Virus record (IMG/VR): IMGVR_UViG_3300034050_001176
Coordinates: 1 to 59,449 of that record
DNA: 59,449 nt
Reading direction: 5' to 3' (one strand)
From: a virus
Shown here in pieces: positions 17,691 to 27,119 of this stretch; positions within the stretch are counted from its first letter, which is position 1; every line of letters starts with the position of its first letter. A program made the translations under genes and the position numbers. The notes below the pieces were generated by a model. It did not search any database. It worked only from the letters and a program-made list of their open reading frames with translations, and was not told the origin of the DNA.

Positions 17691-17740
17691 TCGGTTTTTG
17701 GTACCGGCATCCCTAGGTTCGAATCCTAGTACCCCAGCCA
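17691..17740 (+). other. 3' half of tRNA-Gln(UUG), phage attachment core
   Basis: The sequence covers anticodon arm (stem 17691-17695/17703-17707, anticodon TTG at 17698-17700), variable loop, T arm (17713-17729 with GTTCGAATC), 3' acceptor strand TACCCCA (17730-17736), discriminator G and encoded CCA. It closely resembles the matching half of enterobacterial tRNA-Gln. Upstream bases do not form a D arm or 5' acceptor strand, so this is not a functional tRNA but the part usually duplicated by integration in tRNA genes. It is the only copy in the window and lies between two integrases that point away from it. Confidence 0.8.
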
Positions 17741-17742
17741 AG

Positions 17743-17879
17743 CTTTTATGCCTTTTATGGCTCTATATATAGATCTTATGGCCATTCACAAAAATCAACT
17801 ATGGTAAATAACTCCCAATGAATACCCTATAAAGGAAGATACATCTTGTTCTGATGCTAACTTTTTGCTAACGTTAGCA
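17743..17879 (+). promoter_or_regulatory. Repeats and operator upstream of second int
   Basis: Tandem CTTTTATG (17743-17750, 17752-17759) with a related CTTATGG nearby could be integrase arm sites. Further on are TGCTAAC (17855-17861) and the perfect 14-bp palindrome TGCTAACGTTAGCA (17866-17879), ending 25 bp before the int start. CTAAC-N6-CTAACGTT matches the leader of the left int. A weak promoter (TTGTTC at 17846, 17 bp, TAACGT at 17869) would overlap these sites. Confidence 0.42.
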
Positions 17880-17904
17880 CATCAAAAAATCAAGATATTT
17901 TAAG

Positions 17905-19068
17905 ATGCCCCAACTTACCAAAGCAGTAATTGATAGAAGCCCCAATAAGCCAAAAGATTATATTATATGGGATGATGTAATCGCGGGATTTGGTTGTAGG
18001 ATTTACCCATCTAAAAAAACCTTTGTATACTCTTATCGATCTCCCATAAACAAAAAATCTTCTTGTATTAAGATTGGCGTGTATGGAAGCATTACTGTGG
18101 ATGAAGCCCGAATACAGGCTAAAAAGTTTGCACATAGTGTGCAAATAGAAAAAATTGACCCCAAGGAATTAAAAAAAGCCAAAGAAGTTGAGGTACAGCA
18201 GTCTGTTACTTTTGGAGAGTTCTGGCTGGTGTTTACAGAAAAATATATCAAGCAGCACCATAAACCTTCTACAATTAACAGAGATTCTTCAAGAATTAAA
18301 AACTATATACTGCCTTTTTTTGGCAAAAAATCTATAACTGAAATTGAACGAAAAGACATATTAGAGTTCACAAATTCCTTATCCAATGGCACTAGTGCAA
18401 AATGCCTTATATTGTTAGGATGCGCTTTCAATCAAGCCGAATTATGGGAGTATAGACCTCGAAATAGTAATCCTTGCCGAGGAGTACCTAAACATCCAGG
18501 GAAGATGATGAACCGTTTTTTAAGTGACAAGGAATTAGAGCGGCTAGACCAAGTTTTAGCTGAGCGAAATGGAACTGATGCTGATTCAAACTACACTATC
18601 GCTGCTTTTCGTCTTCTTATTTACACAGGTTGTCGTTTAGGTGAGGTTCTAAGCCTAAAGTGGGAGGATGTAAACCTTAAGGAAAATTTCATACACCTTA
18701 AGGACAGTAAAGTAGGAGAACGAGGTATCCCGTTAAATGAGAGTGCTAAAAATGTAATTTTAGGACTTCAAAAGAAACCAGACAATCCATATGTGTTTTG
18801 TGGCAGTAAAGCTGGTTATCATTTAATTAAAGTACACAATACATGGAACAGGATCCGTAAAAAAGCTGGTATTCCAGATGTAAGGATTCATGATTTGCGT
18901 CATTCTTTTGCTAGTTTTGCTTTAAAGAAGGGGGTAAGTCTTTACGGAGTATCTAAACTTTTAGGACACAAAAATATTGCAACAACCACACGTTATGCGC
19001 ATTTAGAGCTAGAGGAATTAAAGAAGCTAACCAACATTGTAGATCAAGCCTTTAGCAAATGCGGTTAG
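17905..19068 (+). CDS. int: Tyrosine integrase, right prophage
   Basis: A 387-aa integrase with the same three-domain plan as its neighbour: N-terminal arm-binding domain (about 3-92, DYIIWDDVIAGFGCRI), core-binding domain, and catalytic domain with R244, K269, H329-x-x-R332, H355 and Y364. The last 65 residues are identical to the other integrase, but the N-terminal 95 are strongly diverged, so it probably recognises the same core but different arm sites. Its stop codon overlaps the stop of the convergent ejection gene (19065-19068), just as in the left copy. It is preceded by the CTAAC operator cluster. Confidence 0.93.
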   Translation: MPQLTKAVIDRSPNKPKDYIIWDDVIAGFGCRIYPSKKTFVYSYRSPINKKSSCIKIGVYGSITVDEARIQAKKFAHSVQIEKIDPKELKKAKEVEVQQSVTFGEFWLVFTEKYIKQHHKPSTINRDSSRIKNYILPFFGKKSITEIERKDILEFTNSLSNGTSAKCLILLGCAFNQAELWEYRPRNSNPCRGVPKHPGKMMNRFLSDKELERLDQVLAERNGTDADSNYTIAAFRLLIYTGCRLGEVLSLKWEDVNLKENFIHLKDSKVGERGIPLNESAKNVILGLQKKPDNPYVFCGSKAGYHLIKVHNTWNRIRKKAGIPDVRIHDLRHSFASFALKKGVSLYGVSKLLGHKNIATTTRYAHLELEELKKLTNIVDQAFSKCG

Positions 19069-20897
19069 TCTGAGGCTTCTGATTTTTCTTTAAGCCCCGT
19101 CATCAAAGCCTGAGAGGTCATACCTGTGATTTCTTTGACGAGAGCATTGAGTTTTTGGGCAAGTGGCTCAGTTGGTTCTTTGGCAAACTTGGTGGCTAGA
19201 TTCAAGAATCGTTTGTTGGTCAACAACTGGGTGAGCGCAGCTCCACCACCAATGACCTTAAGCGGGGTCGTAAAATCACCAACGACGATTGAGGTCACCA
19301 GGGCTGCTACCGAACCAACGATGGCTGAACCAGAGGGGTTGGGGGTATTTTTATTGGCAACCGCCATACTTTCTGCAACGGTGGTAAAATCTTTGAGCTT
19401 TTTGAAGTTTTGGTTCCCGAGGGTCGTCTCGAGTTGCTTGGCATATTTTCTGTCGTTTAAAAGCTTAGCCAGAGGAAGATAGGCAACATCTTTGGTAATC
19501 GGGTCTTCAATCTTGCCAGCTAGAAGATTGTCGAGCTTTTCACGTTTAGCAACCCTTTCAAACTGACGTTCCGCTGAATCAAAAGTCTTTTGCCAGGCGG
19601 GATTGGTCTTGCCGTAAGCAGCAATATCTTTAAGGGTGGCTTGTTGCACAGTTCTTAGCAGGCTTTTCGTCCCTTCGTCCTTATCCCATTTGATAATATT
19701 ATTCAGGCTACGTTTTGTACCAACTAGCATTTCTACTGGCATTGGCACTGCTAGCTTGCTATCAAACATCAGGTTATTCCCAAGCGTATCAAGGGTTGCA
19801 AGTAACTCTTTTTCTGGAGGGGAAAGGATTGCCGTTTTGACCTTGGCTTTAACAGCGTTGATCGCGTCAACCGTGTGGGTAGGGATTATTGCAGCATCTT
19901 TAGGAAGAGTATCTCTAACCTTTCCATAGAGACGATTGATCTCTTGTTCTGTGGCTTCATTCTTGATGGGGCCAACTGAATCAGCGAGCTCTTTAAACGC
20001 GGTTTGAAACTGTTTCGATGCCGCTTTAACCTTGTCTCTCACCACATCTCCCATCACTGGCGTGGCCGCTACCATTTGATTGGCTAAGCCCATCAGCTTG
20101 GCATCAGTAGCACCTGAAGCCGGTAAATCTACACCAATGCGTTTAGCTGCCTCAAGGGTATCGGTTTTAAGATTTTTAGGGTCTAAGCCTAAGGTTTTCA
20201 TGGCGGCTTTAGCTGGAAGATTTAAGGTTTTCTTATTAAGCAGCACATTTGCAAGCATACCTGCGCCAATCCCCTCACCAAAGGCCACTGGCAGATTTTG
20301 TCCTCTTTCCATAGCTTCACTAGTAACACCACTAGAAATCCCGCCTGCGACTAAATCTCGAGCTTTTGTGGTTCCCAACTTTTCTAGGATTCCACCAATT
20401 TTGTTAGCTCCGAACTTTATTGCACCCTTGGCAGCACCACCTGCGCTTGCTAATGACCCAACCGCCTTAAGGCCTTCATGAATGCTTTTCTCATCTTCAG
20501 GGGTTTTTGTGTAATCTCCGGTTAATCGGTCAACTCCTTTATCAACCGCATCGACCGCAGAAGGCACTATGGGAATATCTGGACTGCCAGGCTCGCCTAG
20601 GTAAAACCCTTCAGTTTCCAACATTGCACGAGAAGATGGGTCAAGGTCTTTGGCAAACTTACTTTCTTTTAACGCATTGAACATGGTGGCAGCCAGGTTG
20701 TAGGGCATGGTCACCGTATCGGCTAAGCCACCAACGAGACCTGAGCCAAGGGATTTAATGGTACGCGCAGCAGCTTTTACCCCGCGAGTGGCTAGGGAAT
20801 CTTCTCTATGCGGTTGTTGATCAGGCACAAAACCGTATTTATTATCTGGCTTCACATCTGGAACAAAACCATATTTATTGGAGGGTGTAGCCATCAT
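19065..20897 (-). CDS. Ejection/internal virion protein 3 (right)
   Basis: A 610-aa counterpart of the left-hand protein at 14412-16355. From about residue 30 the two are close, but the N-terminus here has two copies of NKYGFVPD (residues 7-28) in place of the FNLxALGGVVE repeats. The start is ATG (20897), with AAGGAGG seven bases upstream inside the preceding gene; the left copy uses TTG. Gly/Ala-rich hydrophobic parts are at about 50-70 and 520-550. It is the last late gene, convergent with int. Role inferred as above. Confidence 0.52.
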   Translation of the reverse strand: MMATPSNKYGFVPDVKPDNKYGFVPDQQPHREDSLATRGVKAAARTIKSLGSGLVGGLADTVTMPYNLAATMFNALKESKFAKDLDPSSRAMLETEGFYLGEPGSPDIPIVPSAVDAVDKGVDRLTGDYTKTPEDEKSIHEGLKAVGSLASAGGAAKGAIKFGANKIGGILEKLGTTKARDLVAGGISSGVTSEAMERGQNLPVAFGEGIGAGMLANVLLNKKTLNLPAKAAMKTLGLDPKNLKTDTLEAAKRIGVDLPASGATDAKLMGLANQMVAATPVMGDVVRDKVKAASKQFQTAFKELADSVGPIKNEATEQEINRLYGKVRDTLPKDAAIIPTHTVDAINAVKAKVKTAILSPPEKELLATLDTLGNNLMFDSKLAVPMPVEMLVGTKRSLNNIIKWDKDEGTKSLLRTVQQATLKDIAAYGKTNPAWQKTFDSAERQFERVAKREKLDNLLAGKIEDPITKDVAYLPLAKLLNDRKYAKQLETTLGNQNFKKLKDFTTVAESMAVANKNTPNPSGSAIVGSVAALVTSIVVGDFTTPLKVIGGGAALTQLLTNKRFLNLATKFAKEPTEPLAQKLNALVKEITGMTSQALMTGLKEKSEASD

Positions 20898-22251
20898 TCA
20901 GTGCCTCCTTTAACTTAGACATCGGAATTTTACCAATCACCCCATCTGGGCTGACAACAGGAACGGTTTGCTCAGCTTCAGCTGGCTGCTGTTCTGGCAT
21001 CTGGGTTTGCTCTTGGGGTAGCGGTTGTGTCGCCTCTGGTGAGCTTTGAGTGCGCGTCCCATAACTTGGCACTTTATTAAATTCCCGCTCATTGCGCTTC
21101 ATTTGCCGATCAAGAATCATTTCAAAACGGTTGAGCATCCGTTCTAGGGCGGCTTTGGTTTTATGGCTGTCGGGGGTTTGTGCGGTTAAAAACTCAAACT
21201 CCTTCTGGTTCATATTGCCAAACGCTAAGTTGCCTTTGACAAACGAAAGCAAGCCCTTGCTGATTGAATCATAGAGCTCGGTATCTGAATAGGCTTTGTT
21301 GCCTAATTGTTTACCTATTATCCTTTCAAACCCTGCTGACAAGGTATCGCCGGTAATCATCTCGCTGGTTTTAAGAATCTCTTTTAAATCCTGAATCTTG
21401 TAGCTCACATCTTCGAGCGCTAAGTTTTGCTCAGATAGAGTGGCTTGCTTTTTAGCTAAGGCTTTCGCTTGCTCTTTACCCAACGTCACATCATGTTGCG
21501 CATTAGGGTCTTGACTAAACTGGGTACGGGTTTGAATGGCATCGGCATTTTGCTGGTTAATCCCAAGCTGTTGCTCAGCCCTGCGATCTTGTTCTGCTTG
21601 AATTTGCATGGCGCGTTTGGTCAGGTATTCAACATTTTGCTCTTCCCTGATTTTAGGAAACATCTCAAACAAATCAAACTTTTGATCAGGCTTACCAGCT
21701 TCAGTTAATAACACCTTACCATTTTGCTGATCAATCATGGAGATCTTGTAATTAGCACCACTGGATTGGTTAATTCTTTCCACAATCCCTGAGCCAACCT
21801 TGACGACATCATCATAAGGTAAGGCACTCATGTTTTTGGTCAGAGCCTCTAACTCTGGGGTGAGCTGTTCTTGTAAGGCCGCTTTCTTGGCATAGACCTC
21901 ATTGCGTCTTCCTGCCTCATTCGCAATTCCCTCTAAACTTGAGAAGGTGTCCATCATTTTACGAGCCATATCCCTGCGTTCTGCGTTACCCTTTGATTTA
22001 CTGCCCACTGCCAGACCATCCAAGAGTCCAGCGATACCTGCACGCCAACCCCTTTGAGGCCCATTGCCTAATTGTTGCCGCATCTTGTTAAAGACATCAG
22101 AACTATCATCATAAGCATTGGGAACACCTGCTCCCGTTTCATAGCGCATTTTCGCTAAGGATCCTTGGGTTTGCAGATTAGCATTAAGCTCACCTGGTTT
22201 GGGTTGCTTTTTTGCACTCAGCTTTAATAAATCCATTGGTACATTGGTCAT
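20875..22251 (-). CDS. Ejection/internal virion protein 2 (right)
   Basis: A 458-aa helical protein, close to the left copy over residues 1-395, then with a shorter, different Gln/Glu/Pro-rich linker and a different final 30 residues (VVSPDGVIGKIPMSKLKEALNDGYTLQ). The tail keeps the plan 'PDG-hydrophobic-IP-short helix', which may be a small docking domain. It overlaps the next gene by 23 nt. A DNA-ejection role is inferred from place and composition. Confidence 0.5.
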   Translation of the reverse strand: MTNVPMDLLKLSAKKQPKPGELNANLQTQGSLAKMRYETGAGVPNAYDDSSDVFNKMRQQLGNGPQRGWRAGIAGLLDGLAVGSKSKGNAERRDMARKMMDTFSSLEGIANEAGRRNEVYAKKAALQEQLTPELEALTKNMSALPYDDVVKVGSGIVERINQSSGANYKISMIDQQNGKVLLTEAGKPDQKFDLFEMFPKIREEQNVEYLTKRAMQIQAEQDRRAEQQLGINQQNADAIQTRTQFSQDPNAQHDVTLGKEQAKALAKKQATLSEQNLALEDVSYKIQDLKEILKTSEMITGDTLSAGFERIIGKQLGNKAYSDTELYDSISKGLLSFVKGNLAFGNMNQKEFEFLTAQTPDSHKTKAALERMLNRFEMILDRQMKRNEREFNKVPSYGTRTQSSPEATQPLPQEQTQMPEQQPAEAEQTVPVVSPDGVIGKIPMSKLKEALNDGYTLQ

Positions 22252-22266
22252 AACTTTTATTGTTCC

Positions 22267-23298
22267 TTACCTTAAAAGATTGCCAGCGGTCTTACCGGCT
22301 TGACCACCCATCATTGCCCCCATTGGTCCACCCAAATAGGCACCAACTCCCATGCCACCGAGTGTCAGTATCGTATCCCCAAACCCGGGGCGCTGACTGT
22401 TATAACTGGACAGTTGGTTTTGATACTGACTGTTGATCTGACCAATTTGGGCATTATGACGGTTCAGACTATCCATATTGCTTTGCTGGAAGATTGTATT
22501 CGCCAATTCTGGGGCTCGGGTTGCCATCGCTTTGTTGGCATCATCCCCTTGAATCTTAGCCCCGGTACTAAACAAACCATATTGGTTTTGCAAAGCTTGC
22601 TGGCGCATGGCATTAGACTGGTCGTATTGCCCTAACTTTAACTGATGTTCCGCTTGGGCATTTTGTAACTGCCCCATGCGCCCCTGTTCTCTAAAGCCAT
22701 AGGTATTCATGCGGTTGGCAAGATCTGCGGCTTTGAGCTGCTCGCCATAAAGATTACCGTTGACATCCTGTTGTTGCAGGGCTTTCGCTTTTTCACTCAC
22801 CAGGGAGTTGCGCATGGCAATCGCTGCACTACTGTCGGCATAACCCCGATTAGCCAGGTAAGCGTTGTTTTCATTTTCCGCTTTTTTAAATTCATCTTGA
22901 ATGATGGTATTACCCATTGCCTTAAAGTCGTCTACGTATTGGTTAAAGTCAGGAAGCTTGGAGAGCTCTGCTATATCTGCCTGCCGCTCAGCATTCAAAG
23001 AATTCATGACATCAACAAACGGAGCAAAATCGACAACTGCGGCGGGATCATGGTCACTAAGCTTTTTAATTTCAACAATCGCCTTATTCATCAATTCACC
23101 GGCATCATCATAAAGCTTTTGCTCTGCTTCCGAGCGTGGTAAACGGCTCACCACACGTTTTTTCTTACCATCGGCTCCCACCACGGTAATCGCTTGGGTG
23201 CCGGTTACTTCATCAATCACATCCAGTAGCTCTTCCTTTGGTGGCACTGGTGGATAGTACGGGGCTGAAGGGGGAGAATCATTACCACCAAAACTCAT
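22267..23298 (-). CDS. Ejection/internal virion protein 1 (right)
   Basis: A 343-aa protein of the same length as its left counterpart, with the Pro-rich start, Gln/Asn/Ala-rich helices and the C-terminal Gly-rich segment (LGGMGVGAYLGGPMGAMMGG). Around 20-25 scattered substitutions separate the two copies, mostly conservative. Membrane insertion during DNA delivery is inferred from the glycine-zipper-like tail. Confidence 0.55.
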   Translation of the reverse strand: MSFGGNDSPPSAPYYPPVPPKEELLDVIDEVTGTQAITVVGADGKKKRVVSRLPRSEAEQKLYDDAGELMNKAIVEIKKLSDHDPAAVVDFAPFVDVMNSLNAERQADIAELSKLPDFNQYVDDFKAMGNTIIQDEFKKAENENNAYLANRGYADSSAAIAMRNSLVSEKAKALQQQDVNGNLYGEQLKAADLANRMNTYGFREQGRMGQLQNAQAEHQLKLGQYDQSNAMRQQALQNQYGLFSTGAKIQGDDANKAMATRAPELANTIFQQSNMDSLNRHNAQIGQINSQYQNQLSSYNSQRPGFGDTILTLGGMGVGAYLGGPMGAMMGGQAGKTAGNLLR

Positions 23299-23314
23299 AA
23301 CTTTTTACCCATAT

Positions 23315-23701
23315 TCATGGCCTTTCTTTCTTAAACCAAACTTTTTTAGAATTGTCTTTGTCATAGCCGATAAACTCCACTCCAAGTGACTGACACTGCC
23401 GCAACAAAGTAATGATTGATTTTTCTTGAGTTGATATCAGTATTTTATCAAACTTATGAGTAAGTGGAAAGTTTAATAACAGTTCTAATCCAGTTCTATA
23501 TGGAAGCTTAAAGCGATAATCTTCAAATATACATAAAGAAATTTCACAGGTTTTGGGATCAATGGTTTTGATTCCATAAATCCCCACTTCACAGGTTTCA
23601 TGATTAATCGCAAAGAACCGTGAGTTAGAGTGATAAAAGCTTGGGAACACCCTTTGGACATCCAGTGGATTAATTTCAACAAGCTGCATAGTTTTATCCA
23701 T
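23315..23701 (-). CDS. GNAT-fold-like small phage protein (right)
   Basis: Counterpart of 11549-11959 with a different N-terminus. ATG 23701 gives 128 aa; a TTG two codons earlier and the ATG at 23689, which aligns with the conserved Met of the left copy, are alternatives. GAGG lies upstream. Strand-helix pattern as in P22 gp14-like proteins, no acetyl-CoA loop seen. It overlaps or abuts the stop of the fibre gene (23704). Confidence 0.42.
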   Translation of the reverse strand: MDKTMQLVEINPLDVQRVFPSFYHSNSRFFAINHETCEVGIYGIKTIDPKTCEISLCIFEDYRFKLPYRTGLELLLNFPLTHKFDKILISTQEKSIITLLRQCQSLGVEFIGYDKDNSKKVWFKKERP

Positions 23702-23703
23702 CC

Positions 23704-24939
23704 TCAAATATCGATCTCAATCGCATGCATAGTGCTGACGGTAGCATAGCCACCAGCATATCCTGAATTGATTCCTGTATAAGGCTGGGCTTTTTTAATT
23801 TCATAAGCAATTTCTGTGCCTAACACACCCGTATCCACAAACAAGTTTGAGAAGTTGTAGCAGCCGTAAGTGCCATCTGAATGCTGTTTCCCCCAGGAAC
23901 TGTAGATACTGTGGGTTACCCCCTTATAGGACGGATCATCTTGGCCGACCTTAAACGGCAAGTTGTTTTTACATAAAGTGATGCTGGTGTATTGGTTATT
24001 ATAACTGCCAATATTGATCGAATAAAACAAGATAATCTTAGAATTCGTTTTTCTTGGGGTGATTCTTAACAAAAATGGTGCAGTTTTAAATGAGATGAGA
24101 TTAATTGGCGAAGCTGCTGCATCATACTCATTTCTAAAAAAACTCGCATCTTCATAAGAAACGATCTGCAGCACCTTGCCGATATTCGCCAAGAAAGAGG
24201 CTGCACCTGCACCATTAGAGGTTAAGACATCTCCTAGATTGCTACCCGCTGAACTAATTTGCGGGGCGGTCACCGCTAACAGCCCAATTTTAGGATTAGT
24301 TACCGCAGCGTCAGCCAGTTGTTGGGTGGTCACCGCAACATCTGCAATCTTTGCAGTGGTGACATTAGCGTCAATGATTTGTGGGGTGCCTACAGCAGCA
24401 TTAGCGATTTGGCCTTGGGTTACTGCTTGATTGGCAAGCTTTGGGGTGGTGATGGCAAGGTCGGTAATTTTGCTGGTAATAATCGCATTATCAGCTATTT
24501 TTAACGTGGTGACATTGGCATCAATAATCTGATGGGTCGCTATCGCATTTTGGGCAATTTTTTGAGTAGTCACTGCTGCATCACCAATTTTAGGGGTAGT
24601 GACTGCCTGGGCGGCGAGCTTTTGTTCAACCACCGCATTGACCTCAATCTCGGCATTGGTCACATATGTCCAAGAAAGATTATTAGCACCATCGGTTTTT
24701 AAAACTTTGTTAGCATTCAATGGGTCATTAGCCCCTGGGATACTTCCTGCCTGGACATCATTAATCGCTGCCGCCAACATATTGACATCATCGGTCAGCG
24801 CATTGAACTCAGCATCCAACATTTCGGCGGTGGGTGGCCTTTGCGTCGTCGTTAAGATCCCAAAGCGTGTGTTGTTGGGCAGCGATTGGCTTGGCGCATA
24901 CGGCAAGGATGGACGACTATTGTTGATCGGTACTGGCAT
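23704..24939 (-). CDS. Tail fibre with VTTxKIAD shaft repeats (right)
   Basis: A 411-aa fibre starting at ATG 24939 (MPVPINNSRPS), matching the left copy and preceded by GGAGAAAA. Ends are nearly identical to the left fibre, but the shaft (about 120-215) is shuffled: repeats such as TTLKIADNAIITSKITDLAITT occur here and not there. The C-terminal domain differs at about 15 positions, including the loop around NIGSYNNQYTSI. Receptor binding is inferred. Confidence 0.72.
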   Translation of the reverse strand: MPVPINNSRPSLPYAPSQSLPNNTRFGILTTTQRPPTAEMLDAEFNALTDDVNMLAAAINDVQAGSIPGANDPLNANKVLKTDGANNLSWTYVTNAEIEVNAVVEQKLAAQAVTTPKIGDAAVTTQKIAQNAIATHQIIDANVTTLKIADNAIITSKITDLAITTPKLANQAVTQGQIANAAVGTPQIIDANVTTAKIADVAVTTQQLADAAVTNPKIGLLAVTAPQISSAGSNLGDVLTSNGAGAASFLANIGKVLQIVSYEDASFFRNEYDAAASPINLISFKTAPFLLRITPRKTNSKIILFYSINIGSYNNQYTSITLCKNNLPFKVGQDDPSYKGVTHSIYSSWGKQHSDGTYGCYNFSNLFVDTGVLGTEIAYEIKKAQPYTGINSGYAGGYATVSTMHAIEIDI

Positions 24940-24949
24940 AAGTTTTCTC

Positions 24950-27103
24950 CTATGTATTACGTTCAGCGATGCCAAACAATCGCATCTTTTTAAAACTCAA
25001 CTTACCATTCTTGGTGGAACCAAGCACACTTACCCCAAAGGTTGAGCTTAAAAACTTTAAACGATCCTTGGGGTACGCATAGGGTTCATCTAATCTAAAC
25101 CCAAACATTTGTGGATCGGGTTCATTCGGGTCTGGCACGCCACGAGCCACCAAAGGAATGGTTTGTAAGATATCCCCTTTAAACGGCAGCGGATAATTAT
25201 TGGACAGGGAAAAAGTTTTATGGGTATCACCATGAATGAGGATCGATAAGCTATTCTCAATCCCAAGCACAAAACTTGAGGGATAAGCCACCTGCAGTTC
25301 ATAACGTTTGTTAGCCCAGCGTTTCCCTGGTAAGTGCACAAGGGGTGGTGTCCACATAAAGTTGATCAAATCCCGGCCATCATTATCCCCATACTCAGGG
25401 GTATCTTTCGTGCCATCAGCGTATTGGCTAATTTGGTTATCGATTAAAAGATACAAAGCATTGTCCAAGGTTGCTAAAAAGCTTTGCGCTTTCTCAAAAT
25501 CCCCAGAAAATAACGACCAAGCATACAGGTTCGTGGAGTACATGGAGACCAACAGCTTATTCAGGCCAATCTTAAACCCACAAAATGCCCCTGATTTATA
25601 CTTGAAGGAGCGACAGGCGCGGTAGGCCTGATTGGAAGTGGTGGTCGAGGTAACGTATTGTCGAACTAAGGGATCAACCGCATCACTTGGGGATGCTGCA
25701 AACTGCTTAGCCACGTTGAGAGTGCTAAAGGATAGTAGGCCATTTTGACTAACAAAATAAACATCATTAGCCATCTCGACCACGAGATTGCCGTGCACAA
25801 TGCCAATTGGCAGAATCGAGGAGAATTCAAACTTGGGGCGGGTCGGATCAACTGCTGCCCCTAAGGGTTCAGATCCTGTCCACACTTGGGTTTTACCTCT
25901 GCCCATAAAGATGGTCAACCCACTGACATAGGCGATGGCTTCGAGATTATCTGGAGCACCATGGGTTTGCGCCAAATCGATAAAGGGGACGATTTTAAGT
26001 TTTTCATCAAACCAGTTGGTCAGCGTATTCGGCTGATAGGTAAAATAGACCCGCAAAGCTTGGACAGGATCACGGTAACTCAATCCCACTGCACCCACAC
26101 CTAACGCCCAGAGGCGATTGTGGGCGACCAGCATAAAGCTAAAGGCAGGTGGCCAGTCCCGGTAAAATAGTTCAGGTGGATTCCCAAATGCCGGTAAAAT
26201 ATCTGCGGTTGTAATTGTGATCAGGTTTTGGGCTTGGAGAATATTGACAACCGTCGTGGTCGTCGTCACTCCATTAATTTTAAGCTGGATTTGATTATTG
26301 TTTTGATATTTAGTGATGTCAAAGACGTCAGCTTTTTGAGGTGAAAGACTAAAAGAAAAATGCGTATTATCGATGCGATTAAAATTAATTGCCGTATCTT
26401 CTTTAACAAAATCAACAACTTCGCTTAAAGTCACACCATCCCAACGCAAGACCTTATCAACCCCATTACAGATTAACAGGGTATTTAAAAAAGTCACCGA
26501 CCGGGGCACACAACCGACACTTAACCCGGTTTTAAGCACAACGCCAAGGGTTGAGGACAGCAAGTCATAAACGTAGATACTGCCTTGAGAAAAGGCCACG
26601 GAATTAATCGTCACTCCCTCGATCGGTAGGGGAAAGGAATTGTCTTGTACCGTGATCGTAACCGTTTGACCGACGACAGTTTTACTGACGATTGTTGCAT
26701 AAAGGGTGGTCACCCCAAGACTGGTGTAGGGAATTTTAATCGGTGTATCAACCCCAAATTTATCGGCAACTGCCGTATCAAAGCTAAATTGATTAGGGGC
26801 CAGCACTTGAAAATTCTGAGCTGTACCATCTTGGACAAAGGTTTGCACATAAAGTACCATCTGGCTGTCGCCATTAGCTTTGGCATAAGGGAAGGCTTCG
26901 ATGATCACGGCATCCGGATCAAGGTTCACACCGCCCAAGCGTTTGGTGCCATAGCGCACGACACTTGAGCCGACAGGTGTAGGCAGGATGTTTTCAAAGA
27001 CAACCGCAAAGTCTTGCGGCAACACTTCTGGAGCGATATTGCAGTTCATCCCTTGGGTGGGCGGATTAAACTCTAAAACGTTATAATTACCCTCTTGAAA
27101 CAT
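24950..27103 (-). CDS. Tail stabilisation/hub protein (right)
   Basis: A 717-aa beta-rich protein, counterpart of 8086-10245. The last 400 residues are almost the same as in the left copy, whereas residues 95-320 carry most changes, including a two-residue deletion near PAFGNPPELF. The start at 27103 (MFQEGNYNVLEF) follows GGGGTGAAGT. Position equals P22 gp10 / T7 gp12. Confidence 0.62.
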   Translation of the reverse strand: MFQEGNYNVLEFNPPTQGMNCNIAPEVLPQDFAVVFENILPTPVGSSVVRYGTKRLGGVNLDPDAVIIEAFPYAKANGDSQMVLYVQTFVQDGTAQNFQVLAPNQFSFDTAVADKFGVDTPIKIPYTSLGVTTLYATIVSKTVVGQTVTITVQDNSFPLPIEGVTINSVAFSQGSIYVYDLLSSTLGVVLKTGLSVGCVPRSVTFLNTLLICNGVDKVLRWDGVTLSEVVDFVKEDTAINFNRIDNTHFSFSLSPQKADVFDITKYQNNNQIQLKINGVTTTTTVVNILQAQNLITITTADILPAFGNPPELFYRDWPPAFSFMLVAHNRLWALGVGAVGLSYRDPVQALRVYFTYQPNTLTNWFDEKLKIVPFIDLAQTHGAPDNLEAIAYVSGLTIFMGRGKTQVWTGSEPLGAAVDPTRPKFEFSSILPIGIVHGNLVVEMANDVYFVSQNGLLSFSTLNVAKQFAASPSDAVDPLVRQYVTSTTTSNQAYRACRSFKYKSGAFCGFKIGLNKLLVSMYSTNLYAWSLFSGDFEKAQSFLATLDNALYLLIDNQISQYADGTKDTPEYGDNDGRDLINFMWTPPLVHLPGKRWANKRYELQVAYPSSFVLGIENSLSILIHGDTHKTFSLSNNYPLPFKGDILQTIPLVARGVPDPNEPDPQMFGFRLDEPYAYPKDRLKFLSSTFGVSVLGSTKNGKLSFKKMRLFGIAERNT

Positions 27104-27119
27104 ACTTCACCCCCTCCCG

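Noticed and set aside
17691-17740. Intact tRNA gene
   Set aside because: There is no D arm or 5' acceptor strand upstream; only the 3' half is present.
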